Shown: positions 15,747 through 24,079, counted from the stretch's first letter. The stretch is DNA of 46,177 bases from Lachnospiraceae bacterium (GCA_024699325.1 JAILPS010000022.1:1-46177), one strand, 5' to 3'. The notes: generated from the letters alone by a model not told the origin. A program made the numbers and translations.

Positions 15747-16730
15747 ATGGTTAAAAAAACAATAGCAGTGATAGTGCTGGTTGTATTGTTTTTTGGCGGC
15801 ATAATTGCTTATCTGTTGTACGATTACAGTAAACAGAACGGATACGACGTCGATTCCATCGGAGCCGGCGTCGAACACACAGAATATAAGAATGTCGAGA
15901 AGGACGGAGTGAGCTACACATTTAATCCGCGAATTGACACTATCTTATATATAGGTGTCGACCAGACAGACGGTCTCGACGGAGACTCTCTGGCGGGACG
16001 TGCGGACGTGGTCATCCTGTTTGTTCTAAATAAGGACACAGGCAAGATCACATCCATCAACTTCTCACGAGACACCATGACCGCCATAAGGACATACACA
16101 GCAGATGGACAGGCGCTCGGAACCACAAAACAGCATTTGGCATATGCATTCCAGTTCGCTGGAGGCGGCAAGGCCGGCTGCCAGAATGTTGCATGGAGCG
16201 TGTCCAACCTTCTCGGAGGAATTCCAATCGAGGAGTACGTAGCGACAGATATCAAGACTATCGTGGCCATTAACGATTTGGTCGGCGGAGTCACGGTTAC
16301 TGTGCCAAACGACGATTTGGGAAGCTTATATCCTGAATTTGCCGAGGGCGCAACAGTTAAGTTGAATGCCTCCAATGTGGAGACGTTCGTAAGATACAGA
16401 GATACTGAGGTGGACTTCAGTAACAACACCAGACGTGAGAGACAGAAGGCATTCTTAAATGCATTCTTCCCACAGCTAAGCGAGCTCATATCCAAGGATA
16501 TGAACAGTGTCTGGGAGAAGTATCTGACACTTGAGAAGGACACGATCTCAAGCATCACAAGAAACGAATACATAGACATTGCAAACAATTTCCTGAAGAT
16601 GGATTACGGCAATGTTGAGTTCTATACTCCAGAGGGAGAGGACAAAAACGGAGAGCTTCACGACGAGTTTTACATCGATGAAGAGGCCCTTCAGAAAAAA
16701 ATATTGGAGATTTTTTATATTTCTGATTGA
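15747..16730 (+). CDS. LytR-CpsA-Psr (LCP) family glycopolymer ligase
   Basis: The 327-aa product has one N-terminal membrane anchor (about residues 5-25) and an extracellular LCP domain. Diagnostic pieces are DTILYIGVDQ, GRADVVILFVLN with its metal-binding Asp, INFSRDTM with the conserved Arg, and the later RYRDTEVDFSNNTRRERQ segment. LCP proteins attach teichoic acids or capsular polymers from lipid carriers to peptidoglycan. Position directly after the Wzz/BY-kinase gene, 12 bp away, suggests that it attaches the polymer whose length that kinase sets. The ribosome site is GTGAGGTGAG. The stop codon lies inside the -35 box of the next gene's promoter. Confidence 0.9.
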   Translation: MVKKTIAVIVLVVLFFGGIIAYLLYDYSKQNGYDVDSIGAGVEHTEYKNVEKDGVSYTFNPRIDTILYIGVDQTDGLDGDSLAGRADVVILFVLNKDTGKITSINFSRDTMTAIRTYTADGQALGTTKQHLAYAFQFAGGGKAGCQNVAWSVSNLLGGIPIEEYVATDIKTIVAINDLVGGVTVTVPNDDLGSLYPEFAEGATVKLNASNVETFVRYRDTEVDFSNNTRRERQKAFLNAFFPQLSELISKDMNSVWEKYLTLEKDTISSITRNEYIDIANNFLKMDYGNVEFYTPEGEDKNGELHDEFYIDEEALQKKILEIFYISD

Positions 16731-16755
16731 CAAATCTTATATTTTAGGTTACAGT
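16727..16755 (+). promoter_or_regulatory. Promoter of the surface-protein gene
   Basis: TTGACA (16727-16732) includes the TGA stop of the LCP gene; TACAGT (16750-16755) follows after 17 bp. The -10 box is imperfect. Confidence 0.6.
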
Positions 16756-16801
16756 AATCATGCTAATGGTGATTATTAGTTTATTCTAGGAGGATAAAGG
16801 A

Positions 16802-17419
16802 ATGAAGAAGAGATTTGCGGGAGTAGTTGCACTTGCTATGAGTGCCATCATGTCAGTAGCTGCTATGGCAGCAGGTAGTATTTCAGGAACTGAGGTTAAG
16901 TCAAGCACAGTTGAGTCTGGTTACACAATCACATTCGAGGCTGGAGACATCTCAGACATATTTACAGATGTTACATATCCAACAGGTAAGTCAGCCAGCG
17001 ATTACACATCAGCAAGCGATTCAGATGCTGGTAAGTTTGTAGTTAAGGATTCTACAGGCGCTGTTGTTTCTTATGCTAAGGCAGTAGATGTTACAATCAC
17101 TTTCCCTGACATTACAAATGGTGTTACATATGCACTCGGTTGGGGCGATAAGACTGATGGTTACATGGTTTCAGAGCTCGGTGAGGCTTCAGTTGCTACA
17201 GCATCTAACGGTGAGGTTCTTGCTGATATCACAGCACCTACACTTTCTGGTCAGGATGTAACAATCCACTTCAACGATCTTACAGATGCAGTTGCAGTTC
17301 TTTATGTTGTTAAGGCTTCTACAAGCACTACTGGTGATGTTAATCCAGTTATCCCTGTTCTTGCAGGTGTTGTAGTTGTTTCAGCAGCAGTACTTATGTT
17401 CCGTAAGAAGAGAGCATAA
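16802..17419 (+). CDS. Secreted surface protein with C-terminal membrane anchor
   Basis: The 205-aa product has a signal peptide (MKKRFAGVVALAMSAIMS...AMAA, cut near residue 24). A Ser/Thr/Asp-rich beta-type domain follows, and the C-terminus reads TTGDVNPVIP, hydrophobic stretch, FRKKRA. This end has the layout of a sortase sorting signal (pentapeptide, membrane span, basic tail), but the LPxTG box is not intact: only TTGD resembles its end. It may stay in the membrane by the C-terminal helix, or be used by an unusual sortase. Codons are strongly biased to T-ending forms (GTT, GCT, TCT) compared with neighbours, which hints at high expression. It has its own promoter and a very strong terminator. 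Confidence 0.72.
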   Translation: MKKRFAGVVALAMSAIMSVAAMAAGSISGTEVKSSTVESGYTITFEAGDISDIFTDVTYPTGKSASDYTSASDSDAGKFVVKDSTGAVVSYAKAVDVTITFPDITNGVTYALGWGDKTDGYMVSELGEASVATASNGEVLADITAPTLSGQDVTIHFNDLTDAVAVLYVVKASTSTTGDVNPVIPVLAGVVVVSAAVLMFRKKRA

Positions 17420-17439
17420 TTATAGTTAAGTAACTACTT

Positions 17440-17472
17440 ATGGGGGTTTCCGCCGGAAACCCCCATTTTTTT
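17440..17472 (+). terminator. Strong terminator after the surface-protein gene
   Basis: A 12-bp perfect stem ATGGGGGTTTCC/GGAAACCCCCAT with loop GCC is followed by a T run. Confidence 0.95.
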
Positions 17473-17515
17473 ATAGAATTATTTATTCGGGGCTTGGAAT
17501 ACGGAGGGTGTATTT

Positions 17516-18466
17516 ATGTTAATGAAGGGCTTCACATTTGGATACGGCGGAAGAACCGGAGACTATCTGAAAGCTGAAACTTACGAATCATTTGATGAGC
17601 TGTGCAAGGTTGGCATCAACTGGATTGCGCTGGCGTTTGATATAAGAATCGCCAAGAGCGACAGCCTGGAGATTCGCTACGACTTCAACCGCGATCTGTC
17701 TGACTACGAGATCGGCAAAATGGTTGAGATCGCACATGCTAGGGGCATTAAGGTGTGTTTAAAGCCCATGATAAACAGCAAGGACCACACATGGAGAGCT
17801 CACATCAACTTCTGGGACGACGAGGGCGCATGGGCTAAGTGGTTCTACGAATATACAGGCTTCATGCTCCACTACGCGAGAGTGGCTAAGCAGACGGGCT
17901 GTGAGATGCTGTGTCTGGGCTGCGAAATGCTTGGCATGGAGAAACACGAGGAACACTGGAGAGCGCTTATCGAGAAGGTTAGAGCAGAGTATGACGGACT
18001 TCTCACATACAACACAAACCATGGCCACGAGCGCGATGCGAAGTGGTACGACGCGATAGATGTCATCGGAACCAGCGGATATTTCCCTGTTGAGGCAGAG
18101 CCTGGGGCTGACTATGCAACCATGCTTGAAAACTGGAAGCCTGTGGTTGATGAGCTTCATGATATAAGCGCGCAGTGGAATAAGCCCATCGTGTTCATGG
18201 AGGCGGGCTGCAGAAGTGCGAGAGGCTGCGCCATGATGCCATGGGACTATATGAGAAGGGATTTTCCGGCGGACGAGGACGAGCAGGCGAACTTCTATGC
18301 GTCTTTGGTTGATGCATTTGCGGGGGAGGACTGGTTCTACGGAGTCTTCTGGTGGGATTGGTCGCCCAAGCTTCCTGACGTGAACAGGCCGGGCTACGCG
18401 AGCGACTTCTCCATCTACGGCAAGAAGGCTTTTGACGAGCTTAAGAAGAGATATGAAGCTGACTAG
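17516..18466 (+). CDS. Glycoside hydrolase, GH113-like (putative beta-mannanase/mannosidase type)
   Basis: The 316-aa single-domain protein fits the GH113 TIM barrel. It has KGFTFGYGGRTGDY at the N-terminus, WIALAFDIRI and IKVCLKPMI strands, LGCEML with the presumed acid/base Glu137, and IVFMEAGCRS with the presumed nucleophile Glu229. WWDWSP near the end closes the active site. GH113 members studied act on beta-1,4-mannans, but substrate cannot be assigned here. No signal peptide is present, so it should act inside the cell on imported oligosaccharides. GGAGGGTG precedes the ATG. Its end overlaps the next gene by 14 bp, so the two are probably translated from one mRNA. Confidence 0.75.
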   Translation: MLMKGFTFGYGGRTGDYLKAETYESFDELCKVGINWIALAFDIRIAKSDSLEIRYDFNRDLSDYEIGKMVEIAHARGIKVCLKPMINSKDHTWRAHINFWDDEGAWAKWFYEYTGFMLHYARVAKQTGCEMLCLGCEMLGMEKHEEHWRALIEKVRAEYDGLLTYNTNHGHERDAKWYDAIDVIGTSGYFPVEAEPGADYATMLENWKPVVDELHDISAQWNKPIVFMEAGCRSARGCAMMPWDYMRRDFPADEDEQANFYASLVDAFAGEDWFYGVFWWDWSPKLPDVNRPGYASDFSIYGKKAFDELKKRYEAD

Positions 18467-18986
18467 AAGAAGCAGACTTACAATACTGTGGACGGTGACG
18501 GTTTTGTGGATGGGGCTTATATTCTATATGAGCGCCCAGACGGCGGATGATTCGTCGAAAATGAGCGACGGAATAGTGTTCACGCTTATTAAAATACTGG
18601 CCCCTGATTTTGAAAATATGACAATGGATGAGCAGCTTAAGTTTCTTGACACATTTAGATTCGTTGTCAGAAAACTGGCACATTTTACGGAATATTTTGT
18701 GCTTGGATGCTTGACATCGGGGCTGGTTTTACATTACACTAACAACGTTGTTCGTGTGGGCTTGATTGCTGCAGCGTGGTGTGTTACATACGCCATAACG
18801 GACGAGGTCCATCAGATGTTTACGGATGGTCGCGGACCTGCCGTCAGGGATGTCTGCATTGACAGCGCCGGCGCTATCACGGGAATCGTGATACTTCTAG
18901 CCGTCACACTATTAATAAGGCGCAGAAGAAGCTTAAGAGTTTCACAGTCTGCGCGCGGAGGCATATATGAATCTCTGGATGAGTAA
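18453..18986 (+). CDS. VanZ family membrane protein
   Basis: The 177-aa protein has the VanZ-like pattern: TM1 (about residues 8-26), FYMSAQTADDSS, VVRKLAHFTEYFVLG with the conserved Lys/His/Glu, ITDEVHQMFTDGRGPAVRDVCID, then further membrane helices. VanZ proteins are small membrane proteins; VanZ itself gives low-level teicoplanin resistance, while most relatives have no assigned role. The ATG at 18453 is preferred to the one at 18432 because AAGAAGAG lies just upstream. It overlaps the preceding glycosidase by 14 bp and the following hisC by 20 bp, so the three genes form one translationally coupled unit. Confidence 0.85.
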   Translation: MKLTRRSRLTILWTVTVLWMGLIFYMSAQTADDSSKMSDGIVFTLIKILAPDFENMTMDEQLKFLDTFRFVVRKLAHFTEYFVLGCLTSGLVLHYTNNVVRVGLIAAAWCVTYAITDEVHQMFTDGRGPAVRDVCIDSAGAITGIVILLAVTLLIRRRRSLRVSQSARGGIYESLDE

Positions 18987-20028
18987 TGTGAGGAAGGTGA
19001 CCCCGTATGTTGCGGGCGAGCAGCCTCAGAATAAAAATGTGGTGAAGCTTAACACCAACGAGAACCCTTATCCGCCTGCGCCTGAGGTTCAGGAACTTAT
19101 GGATAACTATGACGCTGATATTATGAGAAAATATCCTGACCCGGATGTCACGAAGCTTGTGAATGCTTTGGCTGATTATCACGGCGTCGGTCATGACCAG
19201 GTTTTCGTGGGAGTCGGAAGCGATGATGTCATATCAGTGGCATTCCTGACATTTTTTGCCAGCGATAAGCCCATACTGTTCCCTGACATAACCTATGCAT
19301 TCTATCCTGTGTGGGCAGATCTCTATAGAATTCCCTACAGGACACCTGCGGTTGACGCAGATTTTAGAATTGTGGCGTCTGACTACGAGCAGGAGAACGG
19401 CGGAATAGTCATCCCCAACCCTAACGCGCCCACGTCCATCTATGAGGGGCTGGATTTTATCGAGGGCATCCTTAAGAAGAATCCTTCCTCAATGGTCATA
19501 ATCGACGAGGCATATGTGGATTTTGCGGGGGAGAGCGCCCTTAAGCTCTTAGAATGCTATGACAATCTTCTGATTGTCAGAACATTTAGCAAGTCACGCT
19601 CCATGGCAGGCATGAGAATAGGCTACGCCATAGGAAGACCTGAGGCTATCGCGGCCATGAATTCCATCAAGGCGTCCATCAACTCCTACACCATGAGCCA
19701 CATTGCGATTGACACAGGCGTGGCTTCAGTTAACGACGATGCTTACTTTAAGAAGACAGTCGCTAAGATCGTGGAGACGAGAGAGAATGCGAAGAAGAGA
19801 CTGAAGGAGATTGGATTTAGCGGTCCCGACTCACAGTCTAACTTCCTGTTTGTGAAGCACGAGAGTATTCCCGGAGGGGAGATTTTTAAGAAGCTTCGCG
19901 AGAAGAATATTTTTGTCAGATATTTCTCCAAGCCCAGAATAGATGATTATTTGAGGATAACCATCGGAACTCCTGAGGAGATGGAGAAGTTATATACAGC
20001 ACTACAAGAAATAATAAGCGAGCGTTAG
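18967..20028 (+). CDS. hisC: Histidinol-phosphate aminotransferase
   Basis: This 353-aa fold-type I PLP enzyme matches HisC. The N-terminal substrate segment KLNTNENPYPPAPEV is diagnostic, the PLP lysine is Lys209 in RTFSKSRSMAGMRIGYA, and the C-terminal arginine motif is DDYLRITIG. It converts imidazole-acetol phosphate to histidinol phosphate with glutamate, and many HisC enzymes also accept aromatic keto acids. No other his gene is in the window, so it may serve in histidine or aromatic amino acid synthesis. The ATG follows GGAGG and overlaps the VanZ gene by 20 bp. dapL follows after 25 bp. Confidence 0.9.
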   Translation: MNLWMSNVRKVTPYVAGEQPQNKNVVKLNTNENPYPPAPEVQELMDNYDADIMRKYPDPDVTKLVNALADYHGVGHDQVFVGVGSDDVISVAFLTFFASDKPILFPDITYAFYPVWADLYRIPYRTPAVDADFRIVASDYEQENGGIVIPNPNAPTSIYEGLDFIEGILKKNPSSMVIIDEAYVDFAGESALKLLECYDNLLIVRTFSKSRSMAGMRIGYAIGRPEAIAAMNSIKASINSYTMSHIAIDTGVASVNDDAYFKKTVAKIVETRENAKKRLKEIGFSGPDSQSNFLFVKHESIPGGEIFKKLREKNIFVRYFSKPRIDDYLRITIGTPEEMEKLYTALQEIISER

Positions 20029-20053
20029 TCGCCCGTGACATCGGAGGAGACAC

Positions 20054-21274
20054 ATGTACAAGATTAACGACAACTACACCAAGTTACCAGGCAGCTATCT
20101 GTTCTCGACAATAGCTAAGAAGGTTAAGGCTTACTCAGAGGCTAATCCGGACAAGAAGCTGATCCGCTTAGGCATCGGCGATGTAACACTTCCGTTAGCG
20201 CCATCTGTTATAAGCGCTATGCACTCTGCAGTTGATGAGATGGGCAATGCCGCAACATTTCACGGCTATGCGCCGGACCTTGGCTACGAATTCTTAAGAA
20301 GCGCCATCGAAAACAACGACTATAAGGCGAGAGGCGTGGACATCGCAATCGACGAGATTTTCGTCTCAGACGGAGCTAAGAGCGACAGCGGCAACATCGG
20401 CGATATCTTCAGCCTCGACAACCGCATCGCAGTCTGCGACCCTGTATACCCTGTATACGTTGACACCAACGCCATGAGCGGAAGAACAGGCGTGTATGAT
20501 AAGGCCACAGAGAAGTGGACCAACGTGACTTACATGCCATGTACAGCAGAGAACAACTTCGTCCCTGAGCTCCCTACAGAGCGCGCAGACATCATCTACC
20601 TGTGCTATCCAAACAACCCTACAGGAGCAGCTGCCACGAAGGAGCAGTTACAGAAGTGGGTTGATTTCGCTCTCAAGAACGGTTCGGTAATCATTTACGA
20701 TGCCGCATATGAGGCATATATCAGACATGAGGACATTCCTCACAGCATTTACGAGTGTGACGGCGCTAAGAAGTGCGCCATCGAGATCAGAAGCTTCTCT
20801 AAAAATGCGGGCTTCACAGGCACCAGACTTGGCTTCACGGTTGTTCCTAAGGAGCTCGTCTGCGACGGCGTGAGCTTAAATGCACTCTGGGCTAGAAGAT
20901 GCGGCACGAAGTTCAACGGAGCGCCTTACATCATCCAGAGAGCCGGCGAGGCTATCTACTCTGAGCAGGGCAAGAAGGAGACCAGACAGATGGTTGACTT
21001 CTACATGAACAACGCGAAGGTTATCCGCGAGGGACTTAAGGATGCGGGCTTCACAGTATATGGCGGCGAGAATGCGCCGTACATCTGGCTCAAGACTCCT
21101 AACAACATGACCTCCTGGGATTTCTTCGACTATCTCTTAGAGAATGTAAATGTTGTAGGTACACCTGGCTCAGGCTTCGGCCCAAGCGGTGAGGGCTACT
21201 TCAGACTGACAGCGTTCGGAACTCTTGAGAACTCTCTCGAGGCTCTGGACAGAATCAAGAAGATGACAATCTAA
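20054..21274 (+). CDS. dapL: LL-diaminopimelate aminotransferase
   Basis: The 406-aa PLP enzyme converts tetrahydrodipicolinate directly to LL-diaminopimelate, the one-step route to lysine and peptidoglycan precursor. Diagnostic features are [15 protein letters not shown] at the N-terminus, [16 protein letters not shown], the PLP lysine Lys250 in [16 protein letters not shown], and [16 protein letters not shown] near the end. Its length is normal for DapL. The ribosome site is GGAGGAG. It is probably in the same transcript as hisC and ends in a stem-loop shared with the convergent kinase gene. Confidence 0.95.
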   Translation: MYKINDNYTKLPGSYLFSTIAKKVKAYSEANPDKKLIRLGIGDVTLPLAPSVISAMHSAVDEMGNAATFHGYAPDLGYEFLRSAIENNDYKARGVDIAIDEIFVSDGAKSDSGNIGDIFSLDNRIAVCDPVYPVYVDTNAMSGRTGVYDKATEKWTNVTYMPCTAENNFVPELPTERADIIYLCYPNNPTGAAATKEQLQKWVDFALKNGSVIIYDAAYEAYIRHEDIPHSIYECDGAKKCAIEIRSFSKNAGFTGTRLGFTVVPKELVCDGVSLNALWARRCGTKFNGAPYIIQRAGEAIYSEQGKKETRQMVDFYMNNAKVIREGLKDAGFTVYGGENAPYIWLKTPNNMTSWDFFDYLLENVNVVGTPGSGFGPSGEGYFRLTAFGTLENSLEALDRIKKMTI

Positions 21275-21283
21275 TGACATTAA

Positions 21284-21311
21284 AAGGGCAGGCGTTCAAG
21301 CGCCTGCCCTT
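21284..21311. terminator. Bidirectional terminator between dapL and the convergent kinase gene
   Basis: An 11-bp perfect stem AAGGGCAGGCG/CGCCTGCCCTT with loop TTCAAG lies between two convergent stops. The T tracts are short on both strands (the complement of AAAA on the minus side is the better one). Confidence 0.75.
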
Positions 21312-21316
21312 GTTAG

Positions 21317-22621
21317 TTATGCGTTTTTTAGCAATATGAGGGTGTGGAATTCGTGCTCATCCCCCTTATAATATAATTCCATATGGCCGCTATATTTTTC
21401 TGCGACTCTTCGGACACTTTTTAAGCCATAGCCATGTAAGGCATGGTCTTTTTTGGAACTGAGAAGATCACCTGCACTATTGAAGGGATCAGACGTACAT
21501 GTATTTACCACTCTTATGGTTGTAAACTCTGTTCCTTCCCGTGGAACAACGGATAAGAAAACATATCCGTCATCTGAAACTTTTGAGGCTTCAAATGCAT
21601 TGTCGAGGATATTACAGAACATAGTATTTAAATCCCCGGAGGTCATATTTTCCAGAACCGGACTGAACAGATTGACAGAAAAATCAATCCCAGCCTCCTT
21701 AAAGGCTGTTCCATATCGCTGCAGGATAATATTTAGGGTATGGTTTGAGGTGTAGTTGCCGGTATCCTGAAGTTTGTATGATGCGACGAGTTCACCCACA
21801 TAATTATATATTTCTTCGTTCTTACCCTGCCGGCTTAATTCTTCTATGAACAGCAGATGGTTTTTTATGTCATGTATGAGCAATCTCTGCCTGGACGCAG
21901 CATCGTTGATAGTCTCGTTGTATTTGATGGTGTTTTGCTCAAACTGCATATGTATGCGCTCTTCGGCGTTGTTTTTGATAAATGCGAATGCAAAATCGCC
22001 GATAATATATATGGCGATGCCCCCTGCGATTAACAGTATGACTATCAGACTGGGGATATAACTGTTTGTGAAGTTGCAGGCTGCTATCAGGCATAGAGCT
22101 GATGCTGACAATGCTGTTACACATGCCACCCAAATTGCTGCCTGGCGAACAGGTTTCGGGGTTTTGCCCTTATTTGAAAGAAATGTGTAATAGACAAAAC
22201 TCAGGGACAGCTTGGAGAATATGGTAAGCGTGCAAAACATCAGGATATCCTCAAGCATGTCATTTAATATGTCACAAGACAACATATAGATTAGACAGGC
22301 AGGGGTTATCTCAATGAATAGGGCAAGGGCAGTACAAGCAGTTTTATGAGTAACATCAAGAGAAATATCGTTACACCATCCGGCTGCCATGTAGGCTGCA
22401 ATCATTATAACAGAGATACCGATCTGTGTGATGACAATATATAATCTTATCCAATCAGATGATATACTGTTGATAAACACTGCAGGGTAGGCTGTGGTTA
22501 AAAGTATAATACCTAAAAGTATCGGTATGATTTTTCGAAGCTGCAGTTTATCCCTGTAGAGAATAAGCAATACTGCGTCTAAAAGACAGGAGGCAGCAAA
22601 TAGATAAATAGAATTAATCAT
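21317..22621 (-). CDS. AgrC-like sensor histidine kinase (GHKL type)
   Basis: The 434-aa kinase has an N-terminal domain of about six or seven membrane helices (residues 1-215) and a cytoplasmic kinase. The phosphorylated histidine is in LLIHDIKNHLLF, the N box is NTMFCNILDNAFEAS, and the ATP lid contains HGYGLKSV. This layout, with no HAMP domain, is that of AgrC/ComD peptide-sensing kinases. Its start overlaps the stop of the response regulator by one base (TGATG on the minus strand), so translation is coupled. No agrB or short agrD-like gene is seen nearby, so its ligand is unknown; it might sense a peptide or an antibiotic-type stress. Confidence 0.9.
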   Translation of the reverse strand: MINSIYLFAASCLLDAVLLILYRDKLQLRKIIPILLGIILLTTAYPAVFINSISSDWIRLYIVITQIGISVIMIAAYMAAGWCNDISLDVTHKTACTALALFIEITPACLIYMLSCDILNDMLEDILMFCTLTIFSKLSLSFVYYTFLSNKGKTPKPVRQAAIWVACVTALSASALCLIAACNFTNSYIPSLIVILLIAGGIAIYIIGDFAFAFIKNNAEERIHMQFEQNTIKYNETINDAASRQRLLIHDIKNHLLFIEELSRQGKNEEIYNYVGELVASYKLQDTGNYTSNHTLNIILQRYGTAFKEAGIDFSVNLFSPVLENMTSGDLNTMFCNILDNAFEASKVSDDGYVFLSVVPREGTEFTTIRVVNTCTSDPFNSAGDLLSSKKDHALHGYGLKSVRRVAEKYSGHMELYYKGDEHEFHTLILLKNA

Positions 22622-23325
22622 CAGCAGCTGCCCTCCAGATACAGCAGGTATGCCTTCTCAAAATCATTATAGCGCCGTCTCGAAATAAACACCTGATATT
22701 TGCCGTTTAAAAGGGTTATGTCACTGTGAGTGTAGCTTGTGACATAGGCAAGGTTAACGATAAAACTCCTGTGAGGAGATAAGAAGCCGGAATTGTTTAT
22801 ATGTCTCAACCATTCAGATATGGGCATTGCGCATCTGAAGTCTCCCTGTGTTGTATGGACAATCGAGCCTCTCATATTGGTCTCAATCATTATTATATCT
22901 CTTGTACAGACTGTTATATTGGATTCTTCGGTTACAATTACCATCTTTTGGTTCTGCGAGTAGTGTAATTCAAGAGCCTCGCTGATATTTCTGTTAAAAC
23001 GACTCGAAATGATGGGTTTGGTAAGATACCTGAATGTATTGAATCTTAGTGCGTCATCCAAATAATCTATGTAAGAGGTGACAACTATTATTATAGTGTA
23101 TTTATTACGCGATTTTAGCTTCCTGCCAATATCAACGCCGTCCATATCCGGTAGCTGCATATCCAGAAAAATGATATCGCAGTCCTCACCATCTAACAGA
23201 GCACTTCCGGTATTATAAACTATTATCTGTGGGAACTCTAAATCCCTGCTCTTAAAGTATGCGCTCAGCATTTCCTTAATCTGCATACAGATGTTGTTGT
23301 CGTCATCACAAATGGCTATCCTCAT
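22621..23325 (-). CDS. AgrA-like response regulator (receiver + LytTR DNA-binding domain)
   Basis: The 234-aa regulator has a receiver domain (residues 1-118, acidic pocket CDDD, phospho-acceptor Asp55 in DIIFLDMQLPDMDG) and a C-terminal LytTR domain (about 130-234, FLSPHRSFIVNLAYVTSY). LytTR domains bind paired direct repeats about two turns apart, and such a pair is present at 23433-23465. The start is set at ATG 23325, behind GGTGGGGG; the open frame reaches another ATG six codons upstream that lies before the ribosome site. It is the first gene of a two-gene operon with the AgrC-like kinase and is divergent from the secreted-protein/ABC operon that it probably controls. Confidence 0.92.
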   Translation of the reverse strand: MRIAICDDDNNICMQIKEMLSAYFKSRDLEFPQIIVYNTGSALLDGEDCDIIFLDMQLPDMDGVDIGRKLKSRNKYTIIIVVTSYIDYLDDALRFNTFRYLTKPIISSRFNRNISEALELHYSQNQKMVIVTEESNITVCTRDIIMIETNMRGSIVHTTQGDFRCAMPISEWLRHINNSGFLSPHRSFIVNLAYVTSYTHSDITLLNGKYQVFISRRRYNDFEKAYLLYLEGSC

Positions 23326-23351
23326 TAATCCCCCACCTAACATGTAACACC

Positions 23352-23378
23352 AGTATTAACTAAAGATTACTTAATACT
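23352..23378. repeat. Inverted repeat around the -10 box of the regulator promoter
   Basis: AGTATTAA (23352-23359) and TTAATACT (23371-23378) are perfect inverted arms with an 11-bp spacer that contains the presumed minus-strand -10 box. It could be an operator for autoregulation. Confidence 0.5.
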
Positions 23379-23392
23379 CACTAAAATGTCAA
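23364..23392 (-). promoter_or_regulatory. Promoter of the AgrA/AgrC-like operon
   Basis: On the minus strand TTGACA (23387-23392) and TAATCT (23364-23369) are 17 bp apart. The -35 box is perfect and the -10 box is weak, which would suit a regulated promoter. Confidence 0.55.
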
Positions 23393-23432
23393 GCAACAGG
23401 ATTATTATAAAACATTTTTCAGCATAGTGATA

Positions 23433-23465
23433 ACCATTTATGCCGATATAGCGACCACTCGTGCC
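23433..23465. promoter_or_regulatory. Candidate LytTR-type direct-repeat binding site
   Basis: ACCATTTATGCC (23433-23444) and ACCACTCGTGCC (23454-23465) share ACCA-N4-TGCC and are spaced exactly 21 bp, two helical turns. The second copy ends 7 bp before the -35 box of the secreted-protein promoter. Spacing and position fit activation by a LytTR-family regulator such as the one encoded divergently. Confidence 0.6.
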
Positions 23466-23472
23466 ATGGGGC

Positions 23473-23501
23473 TTGAAAGTTGATATGAAAAAAGATAAAT
23501 A
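23473..23501 (+). promoter_or_regulatory. Promoter of the secreted-protein/ABC operon
   Basis: TTGAAA (23473-23478) and TAAATA (23496-23501) have a 17-bp spacer. The poor -10 box suggests that an activator is needed. Confidence 0.55.
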
Positions 23502-23542
23502 TTAAAGTATCAAAATTATCATAATACATTGGAGGAGTTAAC

Positions 23543-24067
23543 ATGAAAAAATTATTAAAGAGCTTTTTTCTAACAATAGTTGTTTGTGTAAATCTAGTTT
23601 GCACTACGACGTATGCAGAAAACATTTATCCTGATCCGACATCAAATATATTTTATTATACTACCAGCGGGATAGTAGGGACTAAGACTTCCGAAGATGT
23701 CTACCCTACGACATCCACTTCATTGGCGACGATTGGTGGTGGGGATGCAGGTGTATATTTTCACTATACAAGTGTTGGCCTTCAAGCGTCGTTTGTAAGA
23801 GATTATTCTAGAACGATGTTAGTTGAAACTTGGGAATATGATAATATAATTAGCAAAAAACACTTTAAAGATTATACTGGAACGTTTGGCTTGTCTAACG
23901 GTTATTATAGACCTTGCTCATGGTCATATAGTACCTTGGTAAATGGTCAGATAGAAGATAATAATTGTGCTGAAATCTATTTGGTATGGAAGGTTAATCC
24001 TGTTAGTGGAGATAGTTCTACTTCAGTTCCTGCAATGCTATTAAAATATCAACTTTGGGTTTATTAA
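23543..24067 (+). CDS. Secreted protein of unknown function, first gene of the AgrA-linked operon
   Basis: The 174-aa product has a clear signal peptide (basic MKKLLK, hydrophobic core, cut expected at TYA-EN after residue 25). The mature part of about 149 residues is rich in Tyr, Trp, Ser and Thr, contains an IGGGDAG turn, and has two cysteines (Cys125, Cys142) that could form a disulfide. It ends in LKYQLWVY. I do not recognise a family. It is followed by a strong hairpin, then a lipoprotein and two ABC transporters, and it is divergent from an AgrA-like regulator. It could be a bacteriocin-like effector, a stress-response protein or a sensor component; context alone suggests these. Codons are more AT-rich than in flanking housekeeping genes. 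Confidence 0.7.
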   Translation: MKKLLKSFFLTIVVCVNLVCTTTYAENIYPDPTSNIFYYTTSGIVGTKTSEDVYPTTSTSLATIGGGDAGVYFHYTSVGLQASFVRDYSRTMLVETWEYDNIISKKHFKDYTGTFGLSNGYYRPCSWSYSTLVNGQIEDNNCAEIYLVWKVNPVSGDSSTSVPAMLLKYQLWVY

Positions 24068-24079
24068 ATTATTATGATT

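Noticed and set aside
23326-23542. A short agrD-like signal peptide gene in the divergent control region
   Set aside because: No short frame with a ribosome site and a plausible processing motif is visible on either strand; the region is explained by promoters and repeats.
23543-24067. Secreted protein as a lactococcin 972-type bacteriocin
   Set aside because: The general context (secreted protein plus transporter) fits, but the mature domain is twice as long and I do not see the conserved motif pattern of that family. It is kept as unknown.
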